From positions 124,001 to 188,000 of the forward strand of contig NZ_FPCC01000005.1 in the NCBI RefSeq assembly GCF_900116875.1: DNA of 64,000 nucleotides. The letters run 5' to 3'. How positions within the stretch are numbered: the first letter of the stretch is position 1; the number at the start of each line of letters is the position of its first letter. A program made the position numbers and the translations under genes. This DNA comes from Butyrivibrio sp. INlla21. Its GTDB lineage: Bacteria > Bacillota > Clostridia > Lachnospirales > Lachnospiraceae. Below are positions 17,886 through 26,911 of this stretch, piece by piece. The notes under the pieces were generated by a model. The model made no database searches. It saw nothing but the letters and a program-made list of their open reading frames with translations, and was not told where the DNA came from.

Positions 17886-19090
17886 CTGATCCCCTCTAAG
17901 TACGAATCGTCAATCTTACCCTCTTCAAACGTCGCCATATTGTTCATCATGGCGCACGCAGCCTTTATCACAGAAAAAGCAATGACGCATCCCGATCCCT
18001 CACCGAGCCCCATGTTAAGGTCAAGATAAGGATCAAGTCCAAGTTCTTTTATCGCTAGCTTATATCCAGGTTCCTTAGAAATATGAGAAGGAAAAAGATA
18101 TCCCGAAACCGCGGGGCAAAGCTTAACCGCGCAAAGCGCCGAAACTGCGGAAATATATCCGTCTATCACAGCAGCTTTTCCTGATGCCGCGGCCCCTATA
18201 AAAGCTCCGCACATGGCCGCTATATCAAGACCTCCGACCTTGTAAATGATATCGATCACTTCTGAAATCACGCCTTCTCTATCCTCAATGCTCTTAATAG
18301 AAGCACCGTTCTCAAATCCATGCAAGCTTAACGCTCTTTTGATCACATCTTTCTTTTTTGAAAAAGAATCATCGTTAATGCCGGCGCCGCGTCCGGTAAT
18401 GCCCTCGGGTTCTGCGCCCGTAAGCGCACATAAAACCGCTGTCGAAGTAGTGGTATTTCCTATCCCCATCTCTCCGATTCCGACAAGATCTATCATTCCG
18501 GTAGAACACACTTCTTCGCCCTCTTCTGTTCTATCGCACGTTTCCGGCTTTCCTTCGATATTCATCGCGCACCCGGCTCCTACAAGCATCGCTTTTACGC
18601 ATTCTTCCGCTGTCATAGCAGGCTCTTTTGCTATATTTCCCGTACCTTTTCTTATATTCTCATAAACTATGCCTTCATCCGCATGAGCAAGGTCACACTT
18701 CTTTACAAGTCCCTCGTAATCAGTCTTAATACCGACATCAACTACGGTCACATCCGCGCCAAATTGCCTCGCAAGAGCTGCCATACCGGTTACGCCCCTT
18801 GTCATGTTGACTGCCTGCATCATAGTCACGGATACGGGCGCCGACGCAACACCTTCATCAGTAACCCCGTTATCTGCACAAAAAACAAGGATCCTTTTTG
18901 AAGTCACAAGGTTCTTAACACATCCCGTGATCCCTGCAAGCTTCCCTGCCATATCTTCAAGCTTTCCCATGCTCCTAGGAGGCTTAACAAGGCTACTTAC
19001 ATACTCTTTTGCCTTTGATATTGCCTCTTCGTCCGCGAAAGAAACAGCTTTGATCATATCTGTTAACTTTTCGTATTCTTTACTGTTCAT
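17882..19090 (-). CDS. cobT: Nicotinate-nucleotide-dimethylbenzimidazole phosphoribosyltransferase CobT
   Basis: A 402-residue enzyme that makes alpha-ribazole phosphate from the lower-ligand base and nicotinate mononucleotide. Landmarks are PPRSMGKLEDMA (37-48), VFCADNGVTDEGV (69-81), GEMGIGNTTTSTA (206-218) and GRGAGIND. It is longer than the usual 350 residues, with an insertion of about 20 residues at 177-198 just before the GEMGIGNTT block. It is the first gene of the cob operon. No ribosome binding site is visible before the ATG, and only 28 bp separate it from the divergent cobD-like start. Confidence 0.93.
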   Translation of the reverse strand: MNSKEYEKLTDMIKAVSFADEEAISKAKEYVSSLVKPPRSMGKLEDMAGKLAGITGCVKNLVTSKRILVFCADNGVTDEGVASAPVSVTMMQAVNMTRGVTGMAALARQFGADVTVVDVGIKTDYEGLVKKCDLAHADEGIVYENIRKGTGNIAKEPAMTAEECVKAMLVGAGCAMNIEGKPETCDRTEEGEEVCSTGMIDLVGIGEMGIGNTTTSTAVLCALTGAEPEGITGRGAGINDDSFSKKKDVIKRALSLHGFENGASIKSIEDREGVISEVIDIIYKVGGLDIAAMCGAFIGAAASGKAAVIDGYISAVSALCAVKLCPAVSGYLFPSHISKEPGYKLAIKELGLDPYLDLNMGLGEGSGCVIAFSVIKAACAMMNNMATFEEGKIDDSYLEGIR

Positions 19091-19108
19091 ACGTTTATTT
19101 TATATAAT
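19079..19108 (+). promoter_or_regulatory. Candidate promoter of the cobD-like gene, very short leader
   Basis: A consensus -10 TATAAT (19103-19108) is preceded by a -35-like TTTACT (19079-19084, 18-bp spacing). The predicted start of transcription falls about 3 bases before the ATG at 19119, and no Shine-Dalgarno sequence is present. The transcript may be close to leaderless. Confidence 0.45.
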
Positions 19109-19118
19109 TATTAGCATA

Positions 19119-20282
19119 ATGAAAACCATGGAAAAACATGATAAATATCCCGCTCACGGCGGTGACTGCAAACAAAATAACATAAGGCTTGATTTTAGCG
19201 TAAACATAAATCCTCTCGGGCCTCCGAAGAGCGTTCTTAACGCGCTCAAAAATCCCGCTTCTTTACTCGGAAAATACCCAACCCCCGATCAGTACGCATT
19301 AAGAAAGCTGCTTGAAGCCAAAAGAAATATCCCGATGGACAGGATTCTTATCGGAAACGGAGCTTCCGAGATAATAAGCATACTCGCCGGAGCGATCGCA
19401 ACAAGAAAGCTGAAAAACTCAAGTACAGAAAATAGCGGAAATATCCTTCCCGTCGCTTCTGTTATTGCGCCCACATTTTCCGGATACGAAAGAGCTCTTT
19501 TAGCTTACGGCTTTGACATAAAATACTTTGAGCTTACTGAATGCTACGACTTTAGATTTAATGAGAGCTTCATTGATCGCGGAATCAAAGATATCGATAA
19601 CCTTGACCTGGTCATATTATGCAATCCCAACAATCCTACCGGTGAGGCCATTCCAAAAACATTAATAAAAAAGATCGCAGATGAGTGCCAAAAGCGCGAT
19701 ATCATCCTCGCCATAGACGAAACCTTTATGGGTCTTGTAAACAACAAGAGCAAATACAGCTGTGAAAGCATCCTTGGAAAGAACAAAAATCTGATTCTCA
19801 TAGATGCGTTCACCAAGCTCTACGCCATCCCGGGAGTTCGCCTAGGTTACTGCGCGACCTATAACGAAGAACTCCTTAAAGCCATATCGTTTATAAAACC
19901 CGAATGGAGCGTTTCAACCTTTGCCGAAGCTGCGGGTATCGCCGCTCTTTCGGAAAATTCCTATATTGATGAAGCAATAACTCTTATAGAAAAAGAAAAG
20001 AAATATCTGTTAAAAGAGCTTTCTTCACTGGGGTTCTGTCCGCAAGAAGGCGATGCTCCTTTTATACTCTTTTCCATTCCTCAAAAATACAATGCAAAAA
20101 CTTTTTATGACAAAATGATAAAAGACCATGGAATACTGCTTAGAAACTGCAGTAATTTCCACGGTCTTGACGATCACTATTTTCGTATCGGAATAAAAAA
20201 GCACGAAGAAAACGTCGAACTTATGAAAGCTCTAAAGAACGTTTCTTCTTATTGTAGCCAAGGTACCAGACTACAGCAATAG
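19119..20282 (+). CDS. cobD: CobD-like threonine-phosphate decarboxylase/histidinol-phosphate aminotransferase family
   Basis: A 387-residue class I/II PLP enzyme. N-terminal HGGD-like YPAHGGD and DFSVNINPLGPP are typical of CobD. The PLP-binding blocks are CNPNNPTG (168-175), LAIDETFMG (D200) and the Schiff-base lysine in DAFTKLYAIPGVRLGY (K233). Its place next to cobT favours L-threonine-phosphate decarboxylation to aminopropanol phosphate for CbiB over histidine synthesis. Start codons at 19119 or 19128 are possible; neither has a ribosome binding site. The 3' end overlaps the convergent CPBP gene by 62 bp. Confidence 0.82.
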   Translation: MKTMEKHDKYPAHGGDCKQNNIRLDFSVNINPLGPPKSVLNALKNPASLLGKYPTPDQYALRKLLEAKRNIPMDRILIGNGASEIISILAGAIATRKLKNSSTENSGNILPVASVIAPTFSGYERALLAYGFDIKYFELTECYDFRFNESFIDRGIKDIDNLDLVILCNPNNPTGEAIPKTLIKKIADECQKRDIILAIDETFMGLVNNKSKYSCESILGKNKNLILIDAFTKLYAIPGVRLGYCATYNEELLKAISFIKPEWSVSTFAEAAGIAALSENSYIDEAITLIEKEKKYLLKELSSLGFCPQEGDAPFILFSIPQKYNAKTFYDKMIKDHGILLRNCSNFHGLDDHYFRIGIKKHEENVELMKALKNVSSYCSQGTRLQQ

Positions 20283-21138
20283 CAATGAGCTCTACAATAA
20301 TGCAAAATCCCGTTGCCTCCACGCCGAAATCAACGCTGTAAACAAAGCTGTCTCTGGCACTTGCGGCATCGAGTTTAAAGATTGAAAAATCAAACACAAG
20401 TCCGCTGTTTGGAAGTCCCAAAAGCACGTTCTGAGTATAGTTCCATGCAGCATGGAACATCATTACGCACCACAGGCTGTTATAGTAATAGACAATAAGA
20501 GAACAGAATATTCCGACAAGAATAATGCTGATAATCGCAAGCATCGTTACTCCGGGATTGAAAATATGGATAAGACCAAATAACACCGAATTTCCTATGA
20601 TCGCAACTGCCGGATGTCTGTATCCTCTTCTGAGCCTATTGTAAAGGAAGCCTCTGCAAACCAGCTCTTCAGCTGATGACTGAACAAAAACAGCAATAAA
20701 CAAAACAATATCTTTTATCGGATAGATTGCATTAAAATATATCGCAATATCTTTATTTATCATCGCTGCTACGGCGCAGGACATGTTCATAACAAATCCG
20801 ATCACAAGGCCCACAAGCAACATTTTAATGTTATTCGAAGGCTCTTTTGTTCCTATCTTATCAAAAATAGGTCTGTCAGGCTTAAAGATTCCCATAAATA
20901 CAAGTGTAAGAATCCACACACCGGTCGGAGCAAGATAAATAATAAGCATATAGACAAACGGATCTTGTAAGCTGATAGTCGGCACCAGCTGTTCTGCAGC
21001 ACCTTCTATGAGAATCATAAGTATCCCACCGAATATATTACCGATTTCCAGGAAAAAATATGCAAGAACCAGCGATATCAGCGAAAAATCATACCACCTG
21101 AAATTATCGGTATGAATCCTCTTAAAAAACTCTTTCAT
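20221..21138 (-). CDS. CPBP family intramembrane metalloprotease
   Basis: A 305-residue membrane protein of the CAAX protease/bacteriocin-processing (CPBP, Abi) family. The three active-site motifs are present in order: EELVCRGF (E157, E158, R162), FGLIH (187-191) and FHAAWNY with H229 and N233. About eight hydrophobic segments surround them. The substrate is unknown; members process prenylated or small peptides or serve in immunity to bacteriocins. A good AGGAG site precedes the ATG. It is 22 bp downstream of apbE and codirectional, so probably cotranscribed. Confidence 0.85.
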   Translation of the reverse strand: MKEFFKRIHTDNFRWYDFSLISLVLAYFFLEIGNIFGGILMILIEGAAEQLVPTISLQDPFVYMLIIYLAPTGVWILTLVFMGIFKPDRPIFDKIGTKEPSNNIKMLLVGLVIGFVMNMSCAVAAMINKDIAIYFNAIYPIKDIVLFIAVFVQSSAEELVCRGFLYNRLRRGYRHPAVAIIGNSVLFGLIHIFNPGVTMLAIISIILVGIFCSLIVYYYNSLWCVMMFHAAWNYTQNVLLGLPNSGLVFDFSIFKLDAASARDSFVYSVDFGVEATGFCIIVELIAIAVVWYLGYNKKKRSLELS

Positions 21139-21160
21139 TTTAACACTCCTTTTATAAATG

Positions 21161-22258
21161 TTATTTTATATTGATCACGGAAACCTCAAGCCCGCTGTAT
21201 TCAGCGGAAAGCGAGAACTTCGCAGCAATATCTTCCGTGATATATACTTTTTTGTCTTCCGTTACAAGAATCGCGCCAAATCCGGCTTTTTCCCTAGAGC
21301 CTAAGGCGTGTTTTTTTATGAAATCAACAGCGTCTTCCGTCCCCATTACAAAAAGAGCTGTCGAAAGACCGTCATCCATCAGTCCATTATCTCCGATAAC
21401 AGTCACCGAAGCAAGCCCGTTCCTTGAAGGCTTCCCGGTCTCTGGATCAAGAATATGCCAGTAAACTTCTCCGTCTTTTTCAAAAAATCTCTCGTATCCG
21501 CCTGAAGTTATCACAGACGTATCAGTTGCTTCAAATACACCGAGCATTCCGCTCTTACTGTCGGAAAAAGGACTCTTTATCGCTACTTTCCAAGGAGTTC
21601 CGTCCGGCTTATTACCTATACACTCTACGTTTCCTCCAAGATTGATAAGGCCCGAAGTCACTCCGTTTTCTTTGAAAAAATTCGCAAGATAAGAACCTGT
21701 ATATCCCTTAACCACACTGCCCAAATCAATCTGCATATCATCGGGAATTGTAACTTCGAAGCTTCCGTCATTAAGCTTCTTCAAATCTATCTTACCGTAA
21801 TCTACTTTATCTACGAGCACGGCAAGCTCTTCATCATCCGGGACCCTGTACTCTCCCGTTGTAAATCCCCATTCTTTTAAAACCGGATATATCGATATAT
21901 CCAGCTTTCCGCCGGTCTCCTTGCAGACATCAAGCGCACCTTCAAGAATCTTACCGCTTTCAGCCGAGAATTTCGCCTTCTTATTATCATTAAGAGTGCC
22001 TATCTCGCTGTTCTTCTTGGTGACGGAGAGCGTATTTTCAATCTCTCTTATCTTTTGCTCAGCCTGCGAAAGAAGCTGCTCATCGCCTTGAACTTCAAGT
22101 TCCATTATCGTGTCCATCGCAAAGATAGTGGAGATGTTTATCACCTGCGTAGAGCTGCAAGCGGGTAGCAAAGATATAACCAAAGCAAGCGCAGATGCAA
22201 GTAATGCGGCACCTATGCAATTGTTTTTCTTCTTTATATTTATATTCATCGTCATCAT
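21161..22258 (-). CDS. apbE: FAD:protein FMN transferase ApbE (lipoprotein)
   Basis: A flavin transferase that attaches FMN covalently to threonine or serine of exported redox proteins such as RnfG/NqrC. The signal peptide ends in a lipobox-like LISLLPACSS. The mature domain has the family blocks TIFAMDTIMELEV, DLGSVVKGYTG, GLINLGGNVECIG and TSGGYERFF (the metal site continues with HILDPETGKP). Start is ambiguous: ATG at 22258, or ATG at 22249; a TATAAT lies at 22262-22257, so only the latter would fit transcription from it. No target flavoprotein gene is nearby. Confidence 0.9.
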   Translation of the reverse strand: MMTMNINIKKKNNCIGAALLASALALVISLLPACSSTQVINISTIFAMDTIMELEVQGDEQLLSQAEQKIREIENTLSVTKKNSEIGTLNDNKKAKFSAESGKILEGALDVCKETGGKLDISIYPVLKEWGFTTGEYRVPDDEELAVLVDKVDYGKIDLKKLNDGSFEVTIPDDMQIDLGSVVKGYTGSYLANFFKENGVTSGLINLGGNVECIGNKPDGTPWKVAIKSPFSDSKSGMLGVFEATDTSVITSGGYERFFEKDGEVYWHILDPETGKPSRNGLASVTVIGDNGLMDDGLSTALFVMGTEDAVDFIKKHALGSREKAGFGAILVTEDKKVYITEDIAAKFSLSAEYSGLEVSVINIK

Positions 22259-22366
22259 TATAAATGATAATCACACCTTTTCACTACTGATAATTTTTAA
22301 TTATTTCCCATATGTTTTTTCATCTTGTATAATTCAGTTATACCAATCGAGGAGGAAATACAGATT

Positions 22367-23302
22367 ATGAAAAAGAGAATAATTACAAGTTTAATCTTAA
22401 CCGCAGCTCTTTCATTCGGAGCACTTACAGGATGCGGTGCAAAAGCAGAAGAAACACAGGCGCCTGCAGCTGAGGCTACTCAGGCTGAGGCAGAGACAGA
22501 GCCTGCAGCAGAAGCAGCTGATACAACAGCTGACACCGATAAGAAGATCACTGTAGGAGCAACACCCGTTCCTCACGCAGAGATTCTTGACAACATAGTA
22601 AAAGAAGTACTTGCAAAAGACGGATGGACACTTGAGACAGTTGTTTTCCAGGATTACGTTCTTCCCAACACTTCACTTGAATCAGGCGAGATCGATGCAA
22701 ACTATTTCCAGACACTCGGATATCTCGATCAGCAGAACAAAGACGCAGGTCTTCACCTTGCAGCTGTAGCAGGAATCCACATCGAGCCCATGGGTATCTA
22801 CTCACAGAAGTACACTAAACTCGACGAGATTCCCGACGGCGCTGAGATCGGTATCCCCAACGACCCCGACAACGGTGCAAGAGCACTTGATCTTTTAGTT
22901 CAGAAGGGACTTCTTACATCAAAGGGTTCTTTTGGCGAGGATGCAAGCTACACAGAGGATGCTCTTTCAAAAGACAAGGATGCTAACCCTCACGGTTACA
23001 AGATCACACCTCTTGAGGCAGCAAGCCTTCCTCTTTCACTTCCCGATCTTGATGCGGCAGCCATCAACGGAAACTACGCACTTGAAGCAGAGCTTCCCGC
23101 TAAGTATCCCGCACTTGATATCGAGGAATTCGACGACGAGACAACAGTTAAGAGAACCAACTTCCTTGTAGTTAAGGACGGTGAGCAGGATTCTGAGAAG
23201 ATCAAGGCTCTTGTAGCAGCTCTTAAGTCAGACGAAGTTAAAAAATACATTGAGGATACATACAAGGGTGCAGTTATCCCTTCATTCATCGATCCTCAGT
23301 AA
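22367..23302 (+). CDS. metQ: D-/L-methionine ABC transporter substrate-binding lipoprotein MetQ
   Basis: A 311-residue NlpA-family lipoprotein. The signal peptide ends in a lipobox (FGALTGCGAK), followed by an A/E/T-rich linker. The mature domain opens KKITVGATPVPHAEILD and contains the ligand-binding FQTLGYLDQQN and PNDPDNGARALDLL blocks. Start choice: the ATG at 22367 has GAGGAGG 11 bp upstream, and a TATAAT at 22328-22333 supplies a plausible promoter. It binds methionine for MetNI encoded downstream. No SAM riboswitch fits in the 108-bp upstream gap. Confidence 0.95.
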   Translation: MKKRIITSLILTAALSFGALTGCGAKAEETQAPAAEATQAEAETEPAAEAADTTADTDKKITVGATPVPHAEILDNIVKEVLAKDGWTLETVVFQDYVLPNTSLESGEIDANYFQTLGYLDQQNKDAGLHLAAVAGIHIEPMGIYSQKYTKLDEIPDGAEIGIPNDPDNGARALDLLVQKGLLTSKGSFGEDASYTEDALSKDKDANPHGYKITPLEAASLPLSLPDLDAAAINGNYALEAELPAKYPALDIEEFDDETTVKRTNFLVVKDGEQDSEKIKALVAALKSDEVKKYIEDTYKGAVIPSFIDPQ

Positions 23303-23327
23303 TACACTAAAAATCTTCCTTTCATAG

Positions 23328-23363
23328 ATATGACACGTCTCATTTGCCGGTGACGTGTCATAT
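23328..23363 (+). terminator. Hairpin between metQ and metN, weak terminator or processing site
   Basis: A perfect 12-bp stem (23328-23339 with 23352-23363, 12-nt loop). Only TTTG follows, not a full T tract. It probably gives partial termination or 3'-end stabilisation that favours metQ over metNI. Confidence 0.6.
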
Positions 23364-23448
23364 TTGATGTTTGAATAAAATAATGCAATAATGTTGACGG
23401 AGCAATTCATGTCATCATATTTACAGTAGACAGGTGGTTTAACTATCC

Positions 23449-24420
23449 ATGATACAGATAAAAAACGTCAAAAAAACTTTTAACAAAACCGAAGTATTGA
23501 AGGGAATAAATATCGACATTGAAAAGGGCGAGATTTTCGGCATCATCGGACAAAGCGGTGCCGGTAAATCCACTCTCCTTAGATGCATCAACGGCCTTGA
23601 ATCCTACGATGAAGGTTCGATCATTGTTGACGATACACTCGTTGATATCAGGAACAAAAAAGTCCTTCGAAATCTTCAAAAAAGAATGGGCATGATCTTC
23701 CAGGGCTTTAACCTTCTTGAGAGACTGGATGTTTATCACAATATCGCCCTTCCCATGAAATTCTGGGGAATCCCTACCAATACTCCCGAGGCAAAAGAAA
23801 AGATTTTAAACCTCATCAAACTCGTAGGACTCGAAGAAAAAGTTCATTCAAAACCAAGAGAACTCTCAGGCGGTCAGAAGCAGCGTGTCGCTATTGCAAG
23901 AGCGCTTGCACTCGATCCTGATTTTCTTTTGTGCGATGAGGCAACAAGTGCGCTCGATCCTGAGATCACAAAGGGCATCCTTGCTCTTTTACAAAAGATA
24001 AATAAAGAGATGGGCATTACGATCATCATCGTAACTCACCAGATGGAAGTGGTTAAGCAGGTCTGCCAGAAGGTTGCTTTCCTTAGTAACGGCAAGGTTC
24101 TTGCCGTCGGAAAACCCGAGCAGCTCTTTGTATGGCCAAAAGAACGCGAGATCAGGGAATTCCTTCGAGAAGAAAGCGACAAGCTCCCTTCGACAGGAGT
24201 CAATCTCAAACTCTTTTTCTACGGAGAAGGCAATCAGCGTCCTATCGTTACCGAAATGTCCAGAGAGCTACAGACCAACTTCAACATCTGTTGGGCCAAG
24301 CTTGAAGACTTCAGAGAAGATGTCTACGGAAGTCTTGTACTCAACATGGACGAAAAAGACCTTGAGAAAGCGTGCGCTTTCTTAGACAGTAAAGATGTAA
24401 CATGGGAGGTGATCAGATAA
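23449..24420 (+). CDS. metN: Methionine ABC transporter ATPase MetN
   Basis: A 323-residue ATPase with Walker A GQSGAGKS (34-41), signature LSGGQKQR and Walker B FLLCDEATSALDPE. The C-terminal 75 residues match the regulatory NIL (ACT-like) domain, in which intracellular methionine binds and inhibits transport; the segment KLFFYGEGNQRPIVTEMS opens it. The gene follows metQ after 146 bp and overlaps metI (TAATG). Confidence 0.94.
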   Translation: MIQIKNVKKTFNKTEVLKGINIDIEKGEIFGIIGQSGAGKSTLLRCINGLESYDEGSIIVDDTLVDIRNKKVLRNLQKRMGMIFQGFNLLERLDVYHNIALPMKFWGIPTNTPEAKEKILNLIKLVGLEEKVHSKPRELSGGQKQRVAIARALALDPDFLLCDEATSALDPEITKGILALLQKINKEMGITIIIVTHQMEVVKQVCQKVAFLSNGKVLAVGKPEQLFVWPKEREIREFLREESDKLPSTGVNLKLFFYGEGNQRPIVTEMSRELQTNFNICWAKLEDFREDVYGSLVLNMDEKDLEKACAFLDSKDVTWEVIR

Positions 24421-25082
24421 TGTCAGGAATCTTATCGACAACAGGCATGAGCACAGTTATAATGACTGCCTTTAAGCAAACTTTATACATGGTATTTTGG
24501 TCAACTCTCTTTTCAGTGATACTCGGATTTATTCCGGCCATAATACTTACGCTTACGGCTCCCGACGGACTTAAGCCCAACAAGATCGTATATGAGATCT
24601 TAAGCTTTTTGGTTAACGTATTCAGAAGCTTTCCTTTTATCATCCTTCTTGTAATACTTATTCCTTTTACAAGAATGGTTGTAGGAAAATCAATCGGAAC
24701 AACAGCTTCTATCGTGCCTCTTACCGTATCTGCGATTCCATATATTGCAAGAGTGTTTGAGACGAGCCTTCGCGAGACCAATCCCGGAGTCATAGAAGCC
24801 GCAAGATCGTTCGGAGCATCAAATTTACAGATTCTTATAAGAGTTTATGTAAAAGAATCCATTCCGAGAATGCTTAACGGAATCATCCTTCTTGTTATCT
24901 CGCTTATCGGATATTCCGCTATGGCAGGAACTGTCGGAGGCGGCGGAATCGGTGATATCGCCATCCGTTACGGATATCAGCAGTACAAGACCGAATATCT
25001 TATTGTATGCTCGGTTATCCTGATCGCATTCGTACAGGCTATTCAGATGCTCGGAAACTATATGTATAAAAAAATGAGCTGA
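24420..25082 (+). CDS. metI: Methionine ABC transporter permease MetI
   Basis: A 220-residue permease with five to six membrane segments. The coupling motif is ETNPGVIEAARSFGASNLQI, and the C-terminal GYSAMAGTVGGGGIGDIAIRYGY block is specific to MetI. The ATG shares one base with the metN stop, so translation is coupled. It completes the MetQNI importer. Confidence 0.95.
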   Translation: MSGILSTTGMSTVIMTAFKQTLYMVFWSTLFSVILGFIPAIILTLTAPDGLKPNKIVYEILSFLVNVFRSFPFIILLVILIPFTRMVVGKSIGTTASIVPLTVSAIPYIARVFETSLRETNPGVIEAARSFGASNLQILIRVYVKESIPRMLNGIILLVISLIGYSAMAGTVGGGGIGDIAIRYGYQQYKTEYLIVCSVILIAFVQAIQMLGNYMYKKMS

Positions 25083-25100
25083 TTAAATTTAACAATAAAT

Positions 25101-25136
25101 AAAGCCGGAGACGTCTGGTTTGACGCCGCCGGCTTT
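25101..25136. terminator. Bidirectional intrinsic terminator
   Basis: The 8-bp stem AAAGCCGG/CCGGCTTT (25101-25108 with 25129-25136) has an additional inner GACGTC-type pairing. It lies between the convergent metI and LysR genes. Confidence 0.8.
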
Positions 25137-25156
25137 TAAAATACAATTCTTTATCT

Positions 25157-26053
25157 TTATTTATACTGCTGAAGCTTCTCGATAAAAGTCTGCGCCATAT
25201 CGCTAAGCTCACTCCCTTTTCGGATGATATATCCGAGTGTGAGTGTCTCCTCTTCCTTGAGCTTAACGTGATGAATCTCTGAAGTGTTAAGACTATCACC
25301 TAGCATCGCCGCGCCAACCGCATATCCGTTAAGTCCAAGCATAAGCTCTACAGATGTGGCTCTTTCATTGGTGCTTATGACCTTCTTGTAATCGTAAGTT
25401 GCAAGCGCCTCTTCCCTGTAATAGAAAGAAGTATTGTCTCCCTGGTCGAATACCATGCAAGGATAATCCTGAAGCTCTTCAAGAGATATCTCATCCCTGT
25501 CCGCAAGCGGATGGTCTTTTCTTAAATATACATAAGTATCTCTTGTAAACAGCTCATGGAATTCAAGAGAAGCATCCGCAAAGATCTTCTTGAACATATT
25601 TCTGTTGAACTCGCTGAGCGCGATAACTCCGACCTCACTCCTAAGGCTCTTGAGGTCGTCTATAACTTCACTTGTCTGAGTCTCTCTGATAGAAAACTGA
25701 TACTCTTCAAGATCGTATTCCTTAACGGTATCTATAAATGCATTTACAGCTACGGTGTAATGCTGCATGGAAACTGAGAATGTAGGCTTATCAACCTTGG
25801 AATTGATATACTTGTCCTCAATCTTTTCAAACTGCTCAACCGCACTTCTTGCATAAGCAATAAACGCTCCGCCTGCAACCGTAGTCACAACGCCGTTATG
25901 GACTCTCTGGAATATCTGAATTCCAAGCTCGTTTTCAAGATCTCTTACCGCACTTGAAAGACCGGGCTGCGACACATAAAGTCTGTCGGCCGCCTTTCTC
26001 ATCGAGCATTCTTCATCAATCGCTATTACGTATTTAAGCTGTAAAATGGTCAT
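25157..26053 (-). CDS. LysR family transcriptional regulator
   Basis: A 298-residue LysR regulator. The N-terminal winged helix-turn-helix is MTILQLKYVIAIDEECSMRK through DRLYVSQPGLSSAVRDLE (about 1-60), and the effector-binding domain follows (about 90-290). Start choice: the ATG at 26053 has GGAG 9 bp upstream; the frame is open for 13 more codons. It lies 41 bp after an amino acid ABC ATPase, codirectional with that operon. It is the only LysR in the window and is a candidate reader of the TTATAGC-N5-ATAA sites at 34.2, 41.1 and 44.7 kb. That link is inference. Confidence 0.9.
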   Translation of the reverse strand: MTILQLKYVIAIDEECSMRKAADRLYVSQPGLSSAVRDLENELGIQIFQRVHNGVVTTVAGGAFIAYARSAVEQFEKIEDKYINSKVDKPTFSVSMQHYTVAVNAFIDTVKEYDLEEYQFSIRETQTSEVIDDLKSLRSEVGVIALSEFNRNMFKKIFADASLEFHELFTRDTYVYLRKDHPLADRDEISLEELQDYPCMVFDQGDNTSFYYREEALATYDYKKVISTNERATSVELMLGLNGYAVGAAMLGDSLNTSEIHHVKLKEEETLTLGYIIRKGSELSDMAQTFIEKLQQYK

Positions 26054-26094
26054 ATGTATAATCTCCGAACAGATTTTTATACATAATACCACAC

Positions 26095-26847
26095 TTAAAT
26101 AACATATGCATCCTGAGGAATAATTCTTGATAAGAATTGCCTGGTTCGCTCCTCCTTAGGCTTATAGAATATTTCGCTCGGTTTCCCTTCTTCAACGACC
26201 ACTCCGCTGGCCATAAAGATCACCCTGTCAGCAACATCCTCGGCAAAAGACATCTCGTGAGTCACCACGATCATCGTTATTCCGGTCTTTGCCACCTTCT
26301 TGATCACTTCAAGAGTTTCTCCCACAAGCTCTGGGTCGAGTGCCGATGTTGGTTCGTCAAATAATATCAGATCCGGCTTAAGCGCCACGGCTCTCGCAAT
26401 TCCCACTCTTTGCTGCTGTCCGCCCGAAAGCTGAGAGGGATAGGAATCTTTCTTTTCCAGCATTCCTACATTATCAAGAACCTCTTCCGCAATCCTTTGT
26501 GCCTCGGACTTACTCTTTTTCTGAACCTGAACAAGTCCCTCCATCACGTTCTGAAGCACCGTTTTATGCGCAAACAGTCCGTAGTTCTGAAACACAAAGC
26601 CCGTGTGCCTTCTCATATAAAGCACATCTTTTTTCCTGGCGGTCTTAAAATTTATTTCCTTTTCGCCAAACTTCATTATTCCGCTGTCGGCTCTCTCAAG
26701 GAAATTTATACTCCTAAGAAGCGTCGTCTTTCCCGAACCGCTCGGTCCAAGGATTACAACAACTTCGCCGTCATTAACTTTTATCGAAACATCCCTTAGA
26801 ACTTCCTGTTTACCAAAGGACTTTTTTACTCCCGTAAGCTCTATCAC
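26095..26847 (-). CDS. Polar amino acid (possibly cystine) ABC transporter ATPase
   Basis: A 250-residue ATPase of the GlnQ/HisP/TcyC type. Walker A is GPSGSGKT, the signature is [15 protein letters not shown], and Walker B is [14 protein letters not shown], followed by [19 protein letters not shown]. It powers the two permeases and the binding protein encoded just upstream on the same strand. Sulfur amino acid uptake is suggested by the surrounding sulfur genes, not by the ATPase itself. Confidence 0.9.
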   Translation of the reverse strand: MIELTGVKKSFGKQEVLRDVSIKVNDGEVVVILGPSGSGKTTLLRSINFLERADSGIMKFGEKEINFKTARKKDVLYMRRHTGFVFQNYGLFAHKTVLQNVMEGLVQVQKKSKSEAQRIAEEVLDNVGMLEKKDSYPSQLSGGQQQRVGIARAVALKPDLILFDEPTSALDPELVGETLEVIKKVAKTGITMIVVTHEMSFAEDVADRVIFMASGVVVEEGKPSEIFYKPKEERTRQFLSRIIPQDAYVI

Positions 26848-26911
26848 AGCTTTATTCCTTCCTGTTTCCGATTAATTCTCAAAATCTTTTTTTTGTCCAC
26901 TCGCCTTAGTC

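Noticed and set aside
19091-19118. Cobalamin riboswitch in front of the cob operon
   Set aside because: Only 28 bp lie between the divergent start codons, far too short for a B12 riboswitch.
22259-22366. SAM riboswitch or T-box before metQ
   Set aside because: The 108-bp gap shows a TATAAT and a ribosome binding site but no conserved stems or T-box sequence.
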